From Physcomitrium patens (Eukaryota; Streptophyta; Bryopsida; Funariales; Funariaceae): a stretch of DNA of 64,000 nt. The position numbers were made by a program, and so were the translations under genes. A model generated the notes under the pieces. That model was not told the origin of the DNA, ran no database searches, and worked only from the letters and a program-made list of their open reading frames with translations. Positions 27,573 to 40,360 of this stretch are shown here, piece after piece. The stretch is from positions 11,733,941 through 11,797,940 of the forward strand of contig NC_037264.1 in NCBI RefSeq assembly GCF_000002425.4, read 5' to 3'. The stretch's first letter is position 1. Every line of letters begins with the position of its first letter.

Positions 27573-30500
27573 GATCAGATCGTGTGAAGTTGGGTGAATC
27601 AGTCCAGAGCAGTCAAAACTGCGCCGCTACGCATCATCAGTCGCAGATTCGTCAACATTGTGGTTAGAAATGTTCACAGATGTCGACGATCAGCAATCCA
27701 ATGACTTGAAGGGAGATTAGGAAACTTAAATGGAGACGCTTCGGGGAAAGATTGATCTAATACGTTTCACAAGGCGTTGCCTTCTGCAATTGCTGCAGAG
27801 TTGGTACCTTTCACACAGTGAAAGTCGCCGAACTGAAGATCACCATTTAGCTCTGCTTGTCTTGTGTTCTCCTGCTTCCAATATACTCATCCACGTGCAT
27901 CAGAACAAAGCTGAACTACTTCATCGGCTGACAGACAAAGAACCTGCAGTAAGTTGTTCCTTATTCCTTGTTGCTGAGGAATTTCGCATTTGCTGTATGA
28001 CTGAGCTACAGCGTATCGTAAACTAGTGATTGACCTCCGACGCATCCCACAGACTTCGAGAATACTAAACTAAAACGTATCGAGTCTGGAAGAAGGAATA
28101 CAACACCAAGCTCGTTGCAGTAGATACGTTGAAGTTGGTCATTCGATCAACTCCTGGAGTGACCAGGTCCGAACTTCAACAGCTTGCAAGGTTGAAGAGC
28201 CAACTAATCCTCGATACCGCTTCATGAGTTCATGGCTCCGCGGCATCGCGGTCTCTGCATTTTGCTCAACACCTGCAGTGTGTAAACAGTGGTGGTATCT
28301 GCACTTCTGTTATTTTCTCAGTTTTCCGAATCAAACGAATAACCCTTTTCTGCTTCAGAATAAACTAACTTCTGAAATAGGAAGGATTAACTGATTTGGT
28401 GTTAAATATCTGCAATTGGACGAATAACAACACTCCTACCTGTTCCATGAACCACCAGGTGACTGGACTCTCTGTCTTTTTCCACCAGCTACCATGAATA
28501 TGGAAGTGTGTCCCTTTCCTTCCAATGTTGGGCATTATCTAGTTGCCATCAGAATTTTCTGTCGTTTCCTTATTTGCCTACCGAGTTATTCGATATAGAA
28601 GCTAAACTAGTTGAGATTAGATGATCTGGATGATCTTGCTCACACTTTTGACATTGTACCCTCGGAAGATACATTTATAGCTCTGGTAACCTCTGAATGT
28701 GGGTGTGTTTGTGTTATCTCAACCCATTGGACTATCTTGCGATGAATCGTCGTTTAAATGTCAACTGTGTAATGTTTATCATTTCCCAAAAGTCGTCTTG
28801 TCAGGCAAAATTTTAACCATAAAAGGAATCTGAGGATGTGGTCTACAATTGATGTTTCCATCAGGAGTGGGGTGAAGCATTACAGGCTTTCAATGTTGAC
28901 GAAGATTTTCAAAACGCTGAATGTTGATAGGGTGGACATTGAGTCGGAGTTTTGAATGCCCCCGTCCAACTTTGGCTAGTGATCCTGATCTCATTGTCAT
29001 TATTGTTTCAACAACTACGAGTTGCCATAGAAACTCCACTAAAAGAATTGGACACAAGAAGCACATTTAATGCAACAAGTCATTAAACTTAGGTCACCAA
29101 CGACTGCTTTGAAAACATAATGTTAGTTCTGTGAACTCTACATGACATGAAACTCGAACACAAGTCCATGGATCACATCAGAGGGAACCACTGAAAGCCT
29201 CTAGTGAACGATTTACACTTTTAACTAATATTATTGAGACCGGTGAACCGAGTTCAAGTCGCGTCTTTCTGCAAAAACATCCCTTTTTGTCACGTTGAAT
29301 CTGCAATCAAAATCTGATCCATTTTCGAAAAGTAGAGCCAGGTAATGAATGTAAGCATCGAATACTTCACTGCAACAATGTACTGACTCACTTGCGGCAC
29401 GCTTGACTGAAGCGAATCTGGAGAAGGAACGCCATATCCACATCCCACGCCCAGCTCACCTTCAAGCTGATTGTCTCATGACAATCACAATTATCTCATT
29501 GAATGTAAACTTGTGGGTGTCATCTCGCTGTGTATACATGGATGTGGGCACCATGTTAAGTTTGAGACCCCATCGACACAAACACAAGTTTCTATAGACT
29601 GCGCGCACTTTTCAATTCCGGAACCTCGTGATGTTGTTCTTCAACTTTCTGCAGTATCCTTCTCTGTTCTTACAAAGCTTCTGCGCGTTCTCAAGAGTCA
29701 CAGCACGCATTTCAACAAACCTTGAGTTCTTTCGGGTCGTTTACTCCAGTCACTTCCTCCTTGAATCTAGAAAGCTCTACATTGGCCCTCTTGAAATGAG
29801 AAGTGGACAGGAAACATGTTTTGAATAAGGTGCAGTCCATGTGAATTCGTTTGTATTAAGGTGGTGTCTGTGAGAAGGTCAGAGGCAGCGTGAAGAGGAA
29901 TGGATCGATAGATTCATGCATGCAAACGGGGCCTTGAAACTTTTAGATTATGATCCACCAGATACTGCATGTAAGGCCTCTACGCTCACCAGATGGGTCT
30001 CGAGGTTGAGCTCTATCTGTTCTAGAAGGGTCTTCAAGCATCTCCACAAATGCATGGCATAATTATGCATTACACAGGTGGATGCTGTCTTCAACCAAGT
30101 TTCGGCATTTCTTCTGTAGATTTCGGATACAGATTCATGAAAGCACCGGGGTGCGTCACCCACTTTGCAGAATCTGACCAGACTGTGGCACCTCGATGAT
30201 GAGATCGGGTCCGGGAGGCTAACTGTGTGAAAGCTCAGATTGAGTTTGAACCGACAAGCACTGCTGTTGTAAATCGACACGACCATAATCACACTAAGAA
30301 ATTGCATTGTGATCTTCATCACGGACAATGGGGTGCCGCGTCCAATGCATAGTTACCAGGGAATCCAAGTCTCAAGATGCTATGTAAAAACGCATATTTA
30401 GTATGTACAATGTTAAGGTATGTTTCAATGTTGATGATGTACTGTAACATTGAGTACCACACCCCTTTGTTTTGATGTGAAGCACTTAGAGTTCCCTGAT

Positions 30501-31163
30501 TTTGAGACGGAAGATATTCAGCCACAGCTTCTAATCATCTATTCATCCAGTGAGATTCCATGTGGCAGCAAGAACCATCACTGGCGATGACCTGGACATT
30601 CTCGCATGTTACCTGCTATTAGGATGCGCTAACAGAATGTCTAGCCAGAGTAAACCTTTCAATGGTAGAGCTTAAATATGTACCTTGCCTGATGAGAACA
30701 TAGTGTAAAGAGGTGTAGGCTTTGAACCCCTGATAATCCCTTTAAACCCTTCTCAACTCTGTCCACTTCCTGCCAGATGAGAACTATACGGAAAATTCGA
30801 AATTGCTACAAGGATCAGGAGAGGAAAATCCTGGTAAAGCTGGAGAGAAGTGAGCATCAAAGATTTCAGACTGAACCAGTCTTATAATTCCAGAAAGAAA
30901 CAACAAAATAAACCGAGGACCTGAAAAAAACTACGACATCCCTACGACTAAGACTTTACATGCCTGTTGAAGGAAACTGAAATATTTCACTTGAAACAGG
31001 CCTGGTAACAAATTCGTGTGTTCTTCCAAATTCAAATCTAATCTAACAGCGTGTACAAATCTATCCTTGAAAATGAGCGTCATGAATGATACCCACCTTC
31101 AAAGTAGAGAGGGGAATGAAGACAACAGCGATTAGACCATATCAATTAAATGGCAGTTTCTTA
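27251..31163. other. Moderate-GC region 3' of the HUB gene, no recognisable gene
   Basis: About 3.9 kb of complex, roughly balanced sequence downstream of the minus-strand HUB gene. It contains a compound (TA)n-(GA)n microsatellite at 27521-27570. Several 60-126-codon frames occur on both strands, but none shows a recognisable domain. The part next to 31163 should contain the HUB 3' UTR. The rest may be non-coding transcript or decayed sequence. Confidence 0.4.
27521..27570. repeat. Compound (TA)n(GA)n microsatellite
   Basis: A TA run followed directly by an uninterrupted GA run. Confidence 0.95.
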
Positions 31164-34100
31164 CTAGATGCTGACAGTTCGAACATCACTCTGGCCAAAT
31201 GCTATCCCGCAAGCAGGACATTTTCGATGTCTGATCTCCAAGTTCCTCTGGATACAGGGGCCGCAAAATAAATGGAAGCATTTTGTGATGACGACCTGCA
31301 ATCAGGATAGAAGTTGGATCAAACCTTGAAATAGTCAACTTTGCACGACAAGTCTTGACAAATTGAAATAACAAAGTGTCTGCAGTCTACGATCTATCCA
31401 CGAAAAAGGTGTAAAAATACTTACATCTTTTGCACGGTCATGACAGACGCTACACTTCAGAATAGCTTTATATTCTTTTATATCCTCCTGAAGCCTTTCT
31501 ATAGCAGGGCCTCTCTCATGATGTGATCGCAACCGTGACAACTTATTGTTCAGCGCCTCCAGCTCATCCTGAACCCTTCGTTTCTCAAATCTGAAACGCA
31601 TGAAACGAATGTTTTAGATTACTAGTTTTGTAAGAGTTCTTAACAAGATTTTTATTCAAAAAATGGCTGCACAATATCACGCGCCTCACATTTTCCACAA
31701 TAATAGCTCCGGTCTAACACAAGGTCATAGCTCAAATAAATATTTAGTACATGCAATAAGTGGCTCGACACCACATGCTACGACTCACCTTTCTTTGTCA
31801 AGCTGCTGTTGAGCTTCAGCGAGTTTGTGACCACGATCTTCAATCCTTTTGTTTGTAGCTTCTAGTGACGTCTTTACAGAGAGAAGTTCTTTCTCAGTTT
31901 CAGCCGTCTTTCGTCTGAGAGTCTCCATGGATAATGTGTGTTGCCTGCCATTGTCCATGACCTTGCCTATTTGCTCTATGTATGATCTGGCCTGCACAAT
32001 ACACCCAAACCCATCATGTTGAAATATAGCCAAACCTGAAAACATCTAGTACCACATTTATCACACTGTGACGGTCGTCTGACAGCTGACAACTTTCGTA
32101 TTATACAACTTGGACAAAATTAAAATGCTATAAAATGTTGGCTGAGATAGATCTGGTCGCTAATCACTGGAAAGCTTTTCAAAAACCTAAGGTTCTTCAT
32201 ACCCAGAAAAATTTCAAGAATTAATTGCTACAAAAAATTTCACATACAATCTGGTCGGATCATTGAGAGATCATACCTGATCTTCTAATCGGCTTACACG
32301 CTGCTTGTGATGCTCAGCAGTAGCATTTGCATGCTGCACACGACTAGCCAATATTTGCTTCTCTGACTGAAGAGAGGCCTGCAGCTGTTTAGCCTTCAGA
32401 CTCTCTGCCACAAGCTGGTGATTATATGGAAAAAAAAAAAAAAAAACAAAACAAAACAAAACAAAAAAAAACAACTTAGATGTCGTTCATATAAATTTAA
32501 ATCCGCATAACAAAATTGGAAAAGCCCCCTAAACTCTAAAGTACACGTTCCTACAACTCCCAGTACTGTCGCATATTTTCCTACACGCTCCACATTGGTG
32601 GCATTAATAGTCCCTGCCCAGTCCTAATGGCAAGGGACATCTGTATACTCGTGCTACCTGCAACCTCAAGCATTCTCCTAACCACCTGCGTCTGGACCCT
32701 TCGCAAACGAAAAAAATTGCATCTCCTAAATCATACGTTTACATTTCACCCAAAAGCCTAACATTTTAAAACTCATACCTAAGTATGGTGATGGCACCTA
32801 AAAAACTCAAATGTACAATAGCTACCAAAAATACCTGGGTATTGTAATCATCGCGTTCAGTGATTTGATGAATTAATCGAGAATTTTGTGTTTGCATCTC
32901 CTCGTATGCTTGACCGATAGTCTGCTCAGTCAAACAATACACGGAGTAAATTTCCAAATCATTCAGAATCAGGAGAGCTTAACAATTCAAATTCTCTGAA
33001 GAGTTTTAACATGAGAAACATCCAACAAACCTCAATTTCAGCGATGTATGTGTCCCCTTCCTCACTCTTGGATTTTAACGTCTCCTTGAGTTCCATCACA
33101 ACCCTGTAAAAAATAGAATTTTCATGAATCGACACATCCCCACAAATTGTAGATGAATATATTCTGGTATTCAACAATAAGCATCTGATCACGGAAGCCT
33201 GTAACACAGCAACCCTTTTAAAGAAAGAGGTTACTGCCAGATTCGAAGGATGTGACACTAACTTCCAAATAGCGTGTGCTTCACTGTTTAAACCTGAATA
33301 AAACAACTTCTCTAAACAAATAATGAAACAGTCAAAGGAGAACCAACAGCAAGGACAACATAGCTATAATCAGAGCAGGAGTAAGCACACAATACACCGC
33401 ACACACCACATCAATAGGGCGAAAAAAAATAAACGAAGAAAAGAAAAGAAAAGAAGACACGGCATTGTCGTAACTGATATCCGAAGGACAAAGAACAAAC
33501 CTTTCGGAATCGTCTAGCCTCTGCCGATGCTCAGAAATCTCAGTTTCAGCAGCTGCAAGTCTTTGTTCACATGCAGCCTTGACCTCGTTGGCAGCTTTCA
33601 CCCGAAGCTCTAAGTTGTGTTCATCCAGTGCTCTCTTCAAGCGCTCAACTTGCACTAATGTTCTGCTATGATCCTGCTGCAACTCCATCATATTCCTACA
33701 TACCCACTCCCAATAATCATTCACATGTCACTAAGCTCCTGCAACTTTGTAGTAGATGTCTAAAAATAAATGTTTCAAAAAGAGAGAAAACAAGAGTAGC
33801 AAGGCTGTGATGAAACCCAGCATCCCTTCAATTCCAGCCTGAATAAATCCTGTAACACACCTTGGACCAGTCGACTCTCTCTCATACATTTCCAGAATAA
33901 GCTGCAGTTCTTGATCACTTTGTCTCAAAATTTCCACCTGCATAGAATTGAACAATTCAGAGAAAATTGTGCAATATAAGCAAAAAAAAGACCTATCTGT
34001 CCATCCCTACTTGTCTGATGCAACGTCAAGGTATTTGCAGAGAAGTAATATGCAAGACTATGTAGGAGAGATAAATACATATTACATACATCCAGCATCA

Positions 34101-37100
34101 AATTGTCAACTAAATCGTAAATGAAAGTGAGAAACAGGTTTGATAGTTTGCAATGCAAGATAGAGAAACACAAAATAATAACTCAGACATGCAATCATTT
34201 TAACAACACAAGTTTAAAATCACAAGTCGTACAATGTCCGACACCCAGTCCCTGACAAACCTCAGATTTCAAGGCTATCAAATCAGCAACTTGGGAGACA
34301 TATTGATCTGACAAGCGTGTGCATTCCAATGTCTGCAAAGCATAACATATTTAGGATCAGGTAAAGAAAGAAACTCGGAGGTGACTGAGAAGAAGTTCGC
34401 CCGATTGGCATAAAATCTATCATGACAACAACATCGATTCTGCTCAAGGACTTTTGAAATGAACGACGCACCTAAAAAGAGGAGGAAGAAGAAGAAGAAG
34501 AAGAAAATAATAATAATAATTATTATTATTATTATTTTAAAAAAAGGAAGAAGGGTGATCTCCATTTCTTTCCGCCTAACTGACTTGTTCAATAATCCAT
34601 AACGGCAATTCTGAATCAGATTCCTACTATAATGCACCCAAACGTACATGGTTGTCCCATACCTTTCTTTCAAGGATACCAGCCAAGGAGTGTATCTCTG
34701 CACGAAGAGACTGAACCTCGCAAGCGGCTTCCTTGAATTTATTTAATTGTGCCTGCATCATGCCCATCTCCTTGTGCAATGTGGAGATCATCACCTGTAA
34801 TTCAGGCACTGAATCTTTCCTTCCTACAGACGAATTTGAAGACAAGTTACGAACAAAAGGGATGTATAGCCTTTCCATTTTCAATGAAAATAAGTGCATA
34901 AAATCAAGTTCAGCGTCCAGAAATACAACACCGTACAAGCCTTAAAGCACAGAAAAATAGATGTCAGCTATTCTACCTGAAGATTGACCGACTTCCTCTA
35001 ATCTGAATTGCAAAACGTCCCGATCTGCCAAGCACTCTTGAAGTTTAGTCTCTATTTCTGCAGCTCTTGCATCAGCAATGGCACTTGCCTTACGGGCTGC
35101 TTCACCAGCCTCCGCCTTCAATAAAACCTCTTTCTCTCTTCGGGACATTGCGTCACGATCACTCTGCAAAATTTGAAGCTAGCATTGAGGCTGACATGCC
35201 ATAAAAGGACTGCGTTGATCATTAAATATACAGTAGGAAATATGAACTGCTAGGTGATGAAATCGCAAAGATAGGGAATCGTATCTAGAAAATACCTGAA
35301 GCTTGTCGGCCAGACCTCGATAGCGCTCGACCTCACCCTTTAAAAACTGAGCTTGGTCGTTGAGTAATAAATAGGGACGAGATGACAAGATCCTGTGCTC
35401 ATCATGCAGCGCATCCTGTAACGACCATAACCAGGTCCAGGAGACAAAGTTAGATTAGGTGAAAAATCAAATAGGTCCACAACTATTAGCGAAAATGCCT
35501 ACTAAGAGAACAGTGCAAATTTAGATCGTATGAATTTCAATGCATTCAAATCCTGGGAAAACCAAAGCCAACTACGATATAGGATCCATAGACTGAGAGC
35601 ACAAAGGAAGTCAAACTTACCTTCATGTGTTGCAACCGCTGTGAGAGGTTCAGTTGCGTTTGCAACGCATCTTGTAGCTCATTTAACCTTATCGACGCCA
35701 ATGTCTGCATACAAAACACACCAGCATATCCACAATTAGCTAAGGATCCTATATGCGATAGAAAACACAACTATAAGGCAGCCTACTAAACGCATCCAGC
35801 TTACAATCAACACGTGAGTAAACAGGAAACTATAAAAAGACAGAGATGGTGCAGACAAATTAAGAAAATCTACACGAGTAAAAGGGATTTCATTCAATAA
35901 CAGATCTCTAACTTGAATAAGATAGGCATTGTCATATAGATTTACAGGTATGAGCTACAAATATAATACTACTAACAAGCAGGAGCACAAGCTGCACCTT
36001 TGTTTCTTCTAAAGCAGCTTCCAGCTCACGAGCCTCTCTTGAAGCTTTATCTGCGCCTGGAACTCGATCTCCAACCTCATTCTTGACACCTAGCTTAGGT
36101 GTACCTACAGTAGGCGGTGCAACAGCTGCAGCTTCCTTTTGACTGCGAAGTGTTGCTAGCTTCCGCCGACACATTTCCAGATCAGCTGCTGTCTCCTCCA
36201 GTTCCCCTACATCACCGAGATTACGCACAATACAACATTAGGGTAGAAACAAACAAAACTGTAATCAAAGACAATGACACTGAGGTACAACTCCAAGTTT
36301 CATCCTGAGAAGCTCCAGATACCATAAAAGCCAGTATTAAGGGAAATATAGGGGTTCTACTACTTGAGAATCCACGCTCTATGGATCCTACTTAGCCTCA
36401 AGCCAATATGTAGAGATAATCGTCATGAGAGATGTCCACCATGAAGTTGTAAAGTTATATGATAACACTTCGTTAATCAACAGGAACAAATGAAGCAAAT
36501 ACGTACCAGTTAGGCGTTTGATGTCAGATTGGTCTTTGGTTTGAAGGTCCCGAGCAATCCCAATTTCAGCCGACATTTCTTTGTGATTCAATTGCAATAA
36601 ATCCATAACACCACGTATATTTGTTATTTCCATACGTAACTCATCATTTGATTCCTCCAATATTCGTCCTGCTTCTGTTACATATCATAATCCGAAGAGC
36701 AAGTTAACTTCCAACACTGCTCAAAGTGCAATTGTATATTCATAAAAGGCAGATTCATAGTCAAATTTCTAAAGCAGAAGCTAGCTCAACTCGTCGCCCT
36801 AGGAGGTAGTAACTAATTGAACAACCGCCAACAGCAATGCCGATGACTATTAGATCTGCCGAAAATATGACATAATAAGTTACAGTATCCTGTAAATAGG
36901 ATCCGCATGGGTGATTTTCTTCCACGAGAGGAGACAGGCAACGACCATAAGATATTTGGTGTTGAAACATAATCGGATCCGAACTCACCTGTAGAATAAG
37001 AGGCTAGGCAAGAAAGAAGGCAAAAAAGCCCCAGGGAGAGATGCTGAATGTAAATAAAGAAAATTCTAACTAAATACAAAGAACATCGAAAACTCCATCT

Positions 37101-39323
37101 ACAAAGTCCAGCACTAGTGACTTAGAACCACGGTAATCGGAGTTCTAAAAACCACCATATCCACTAGCTCAAGAGTCGGACGCGAACTTACCGTGAGGAC
37201 TCACAATATTTTGCAAGGACATTGCAAGTTCGTCATTCTTTGACCGTTGAGTTTCAATAGCTAGCAGGAGATATTTCATGGTCTTCATAGTCGCAGCCTT
37301 TCTAGAAGCTAGCCCAGCCTCCACTGCAGACAGACTAATACTTCCTTCACAATTACTACTCTCAGTAGCCCCTTTATCCAAGAGCCTCTGCAGGAAAGTC
37401 TCTTCAGGCGGAACAGCCGGACCTGCCCTATCTGCAAAACACAATGACCGCGTGAGATTCAGGAGATTGCTTTAGTTTAAAGACACTTTAGTTGAACATA
37501 AGCCGTTGAATTGATCATAGCAATCTTCTGTAGTTGAGGACTAGACTGAATTGAAGTACATCGCCAACGTGTCACTGCAAATAAACAAAATATTACTACA
37601 CGGCGCGTTCCAAGCACTTCAAACAGTTCCACATTCCCAATTTCAACCTACTATCCATTTTCTGGCGATTTGTCACGAGGATAACGATGAACCTTGTTTT
37701 TCACGATGACGGCGAAAGATAAATAACAAGCAAACAAAAAGGATTACAGCATTTCTCTCATTCACAGGCAAACAAAAATGAGATTTCGAAAAAAGTATAC
37801 CCTTATTCGTCGGCACAGGTTCAAGCACTCGCAAGCCATTCGTGTTGGCGTTTGCGCGCACTGCAAGCAACTCTAAGTCGTCCTCAAGCTGTAGGTCACC
37901 TCCCAGGTATTCAATACAAGTGTACCTCCAAATGCAGACAAAATCTTCAAAGTAATCTAGCTTTCGAGTACACAACTGCTACTTCTTACCTGAAAGCATG
38001 TGCGGGCTGCATGAAATAATGAAATGAAAAATTGATGCATTCAACATAATCACGAATTCGCCACATTTACGGGGAGCGTTGCTGTGTTGCTAAATGCACC
38101 TTTTCTTTTTCTTTTTCTTTTTTTTCTTTTTTTGTCTCCTATCATTACTGAGAGAGCTGAACTGCAAATGCTTGACCCAAACAAATCCTTTCGTATAAGC
38201 AACTACTCATCTAAAACGTCGGGAACGGAGAGAAAAATTAGCACGAACCAGATTCCATGTACGGTTCACAGTGATTAGAGTGTCGTCGTAAGAAGCCTGC
38301 TTGCCCTTCAACTGACAACACCTGTTCTCCAAAGAACTAATCTCTGAACGCTGGTGATCCAGCTGCTGTGCCAACTTCTGATTCTGAAACTGGAGCATTC
38401 CTGCATCCGCCTGCAAGAGTTTTCAACTTGTAAGTTTTTCATTTTTTTTCTTTTCTTTCACCACACACACACACACCGATTTAACAGCGTACTAGACCTA
38501 AAAGTTGTAATAAATACAGAATTGTCATCACGCGTAGAGTATCTTAAGTAAATCAATATACACCACTTTTAGGGCAAGTGTGGAAGTCCTGGTGCTGCAT
38601 GTATCAGAAGTTCTTTAAATAACCCTAAACTCAGATAGTTCTTAAAATGCTCGTCTGTGCTTGACAAATATAGTTAGCCGTGCCTAACTAGGATTATCAA
38701 CGCCTGCTGTGAAGAATGTAGCAAGTCCCTTATCATGGGTTGAATCGTTTGTGTGCACAAAATTTGTGATTCACGTCTTTAACGTAACTAAAAGTGTTCA
38801 TGGTGAAAAAAAGCTCTCAAGATTTTTCACTCGGCTCTCTATCAACAGACCCGTCCTACTCTGAAACTGGATCAGCGCCCACTCACTCAGCGTTAACCCG
38901 CCATTCTTAAACTGAAATTCATTCTGTAATGTCGCTATGCAGAGGAATCAAAAATCAGCAACAGTGATAATTTTCCAAAAGAATGGAGGTGTAGAAAATC
39001 CTTCTGTAAACCGCAGCTGTGTTATTTTCACCTTCGATTTCTTTCTGCTAGATCGCTAGTCAACTTTATGAAAGGTGGTAAAGAATTGTACCGGCGTACG
39101 CGTATTGTACCCGAAACAGAACCGTGAGAGTTCTCCCCCCCCCCCAAAAAAAAAGGAAAATATTAAGATTATACCCTTGTATGCATGTCGCGTAATCCAC
39201 AAAAAGTACCTTCTTCTCATCTGAGACGGAAGTAATAGCCGGCTTTTTGAGCGGCGGGGATACAGGATGGTGGTGGTGGTTGAGGTGGCGCCGTTTGCGC
39301 TCAAGCTCCTCTGTGCTTCCCAT
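31164..39323 (-). CDS. HUB: BRE1/HUB-type E3 ubiquitin-protein ligase for histone H2B
   Basis: Nineteen coding exons on the minus strand, all GT-AG and in consistent phase: 39210-39323, 38249-38410, 37801-37888, 37192-37431, 36507-36668, 35998-36206, 35621-35704, 35296-35415, 34977-35163, 34663-34823, 34261-34332, 33861-33937, 33501-33695, 33031-33103, 32835-32921, 32277-32414, 31789-31991, 31425-31590 and 31164-31295. They sum to 2670 bases, giving 889 residues, close to the usual 870-900 of plant HUB1/HUB2. The N-terminus MGSTEELERKRRH and the LQFQNQKLAQQL motif are family hallmarks. The middle is almost entirely coiled coil. The C-terminus is a complete C3HC4 RING (C837, C840, C852, H854, C857, C860, C872, C875). 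In the family, the ligase works as a dimer with a RAD6-type E2 to monoubiquitinate H2B in transcribed chromatin. An in-frame extension upstream of the ATG lacks an ATG, so 39323 is the start. I cannot tell HUB1 from HUB2. Confidence 0.97.
34484..34536. repeat. (GAA)n(AAT)n compound microsatellite in a HUB intron
   Basis: Lies in the 330-bp intron between coding exons 10 and 11 of the HUB gene. It is the longest simple repeat inside that gene. Confidence 0.9.
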
Positions 39324-40360
39324 GCTGCCCCCGCCCAGGTCTTGGGGCACATTATCAGACTCTATCTTCGTCAAATGCAACTTCACAGCCTGAGCAGCGA
39401 CCGCCTCGACCGGCTGCAACACTGCGAGTGCCAGAAACCCTCTCTAATGCACAAAAGCCATCACAAACTCCGCCAACCTCATACAAACACTCTCTAAACG
39501 AACGATACCCTTACACGCGCATTTTCATGCACGAAATTCCCCTTCCTGGACGCCACTTTGCTCATGCCCAAGGATGACCACTCTCCTTTTCACCCGCATG
39601 TTGCTACAAACCCTAACCGACCTGCCCCTTCCAGAAACAACAAACACGTTCACGACCCCGTCCCAAACCAACACCAAGTATGGGAAATGATCACCACACC
39701 ACGGAACCTAATCAATGCACGCTCCAGCTTCTCCTCCGATGGCCTCCGCAACTCCCACCGCCGCCGACAAGCCTCGAAACACAGCACGCATCAAAGCAAA
39801 GCACCTTGCTATCCCACTAACGCCACAGCTCCCCGTTGCACCCGCGCCCACTCCAAGGAAACGAAGGGCGAAGAATTATGGAAATGAGCATAGAGGAAGC
39901 AGCAGCAGCAGCAAGAGGTGAAGAGGAGGGAGTGGTAGAGGAGGAGGTGGAGGAGAAGAAGGAGGAAAAAGTGGCGCAAGGCGTGGAGCTGCAACGAGGG
40001 AGGGTGAGAATGCAACAGAGGTCCACGACGGCTATGGCGGCCCCAAGTTCGCCAACAGGGCCCCCTCCTCCCTCCTGCCATGGTTTCTGTCGTACCCCCC
40101 CCCCCCCCTCTCTCCACCCTTGAGAGACTTCCGCTTCCTTTCCTTTCGAAGTCCCCCCCTGAAAAAAGGTGCTCGCCTAAAAGTTTGCCCGAAAAGCGAA
40201 TAATCCCCCCTTCTAAACGAATGGATAAATATCTTCGGCCTGGAGAATCTTCGTTGTCTCGCGGATGTAACTTCGATTGGTGCATGTATGGATGAATGAA
40301 CGAAACTGTACATTCACGGTTGGTTTTTCCGAGGTGCACGAAGAAGGTCATAGAGAAAAT
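39324..40360 (-). promoter_or_regulatory. HUB upstream leader/promoter region with a telo-box
   Basis: About 1 kb upstream of the HUB ATG. A telo-box AAACCCTAA lies on the plus strand at 39608-39616. A plus-strand purine-rich tract at 39885-39970 means the gene strand is CT-rich, as in many plant 5' leaders, and a C13 run lies near 40096. Plus-strand open frames here are Glu/Ala-rich low complexity and are not reported as genes. The transcription start is not determined. Confidence 0.45.

Noticed and set aside
39324..39422. 33-codon in-frame N-terminal extension of HUB
   Set aside because: It has no ATG (begins GTG), and the family N-terminus matches MGST at 39323.
39836..40351. Glu/Ala-rich plus-strand frame and a 180-codon minus-strand frame upstream of HUB
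   Set aside because: Low-complexity readings of a purine-rich leader; the minus-strand frame is not connected to the HUB ATG in frame.
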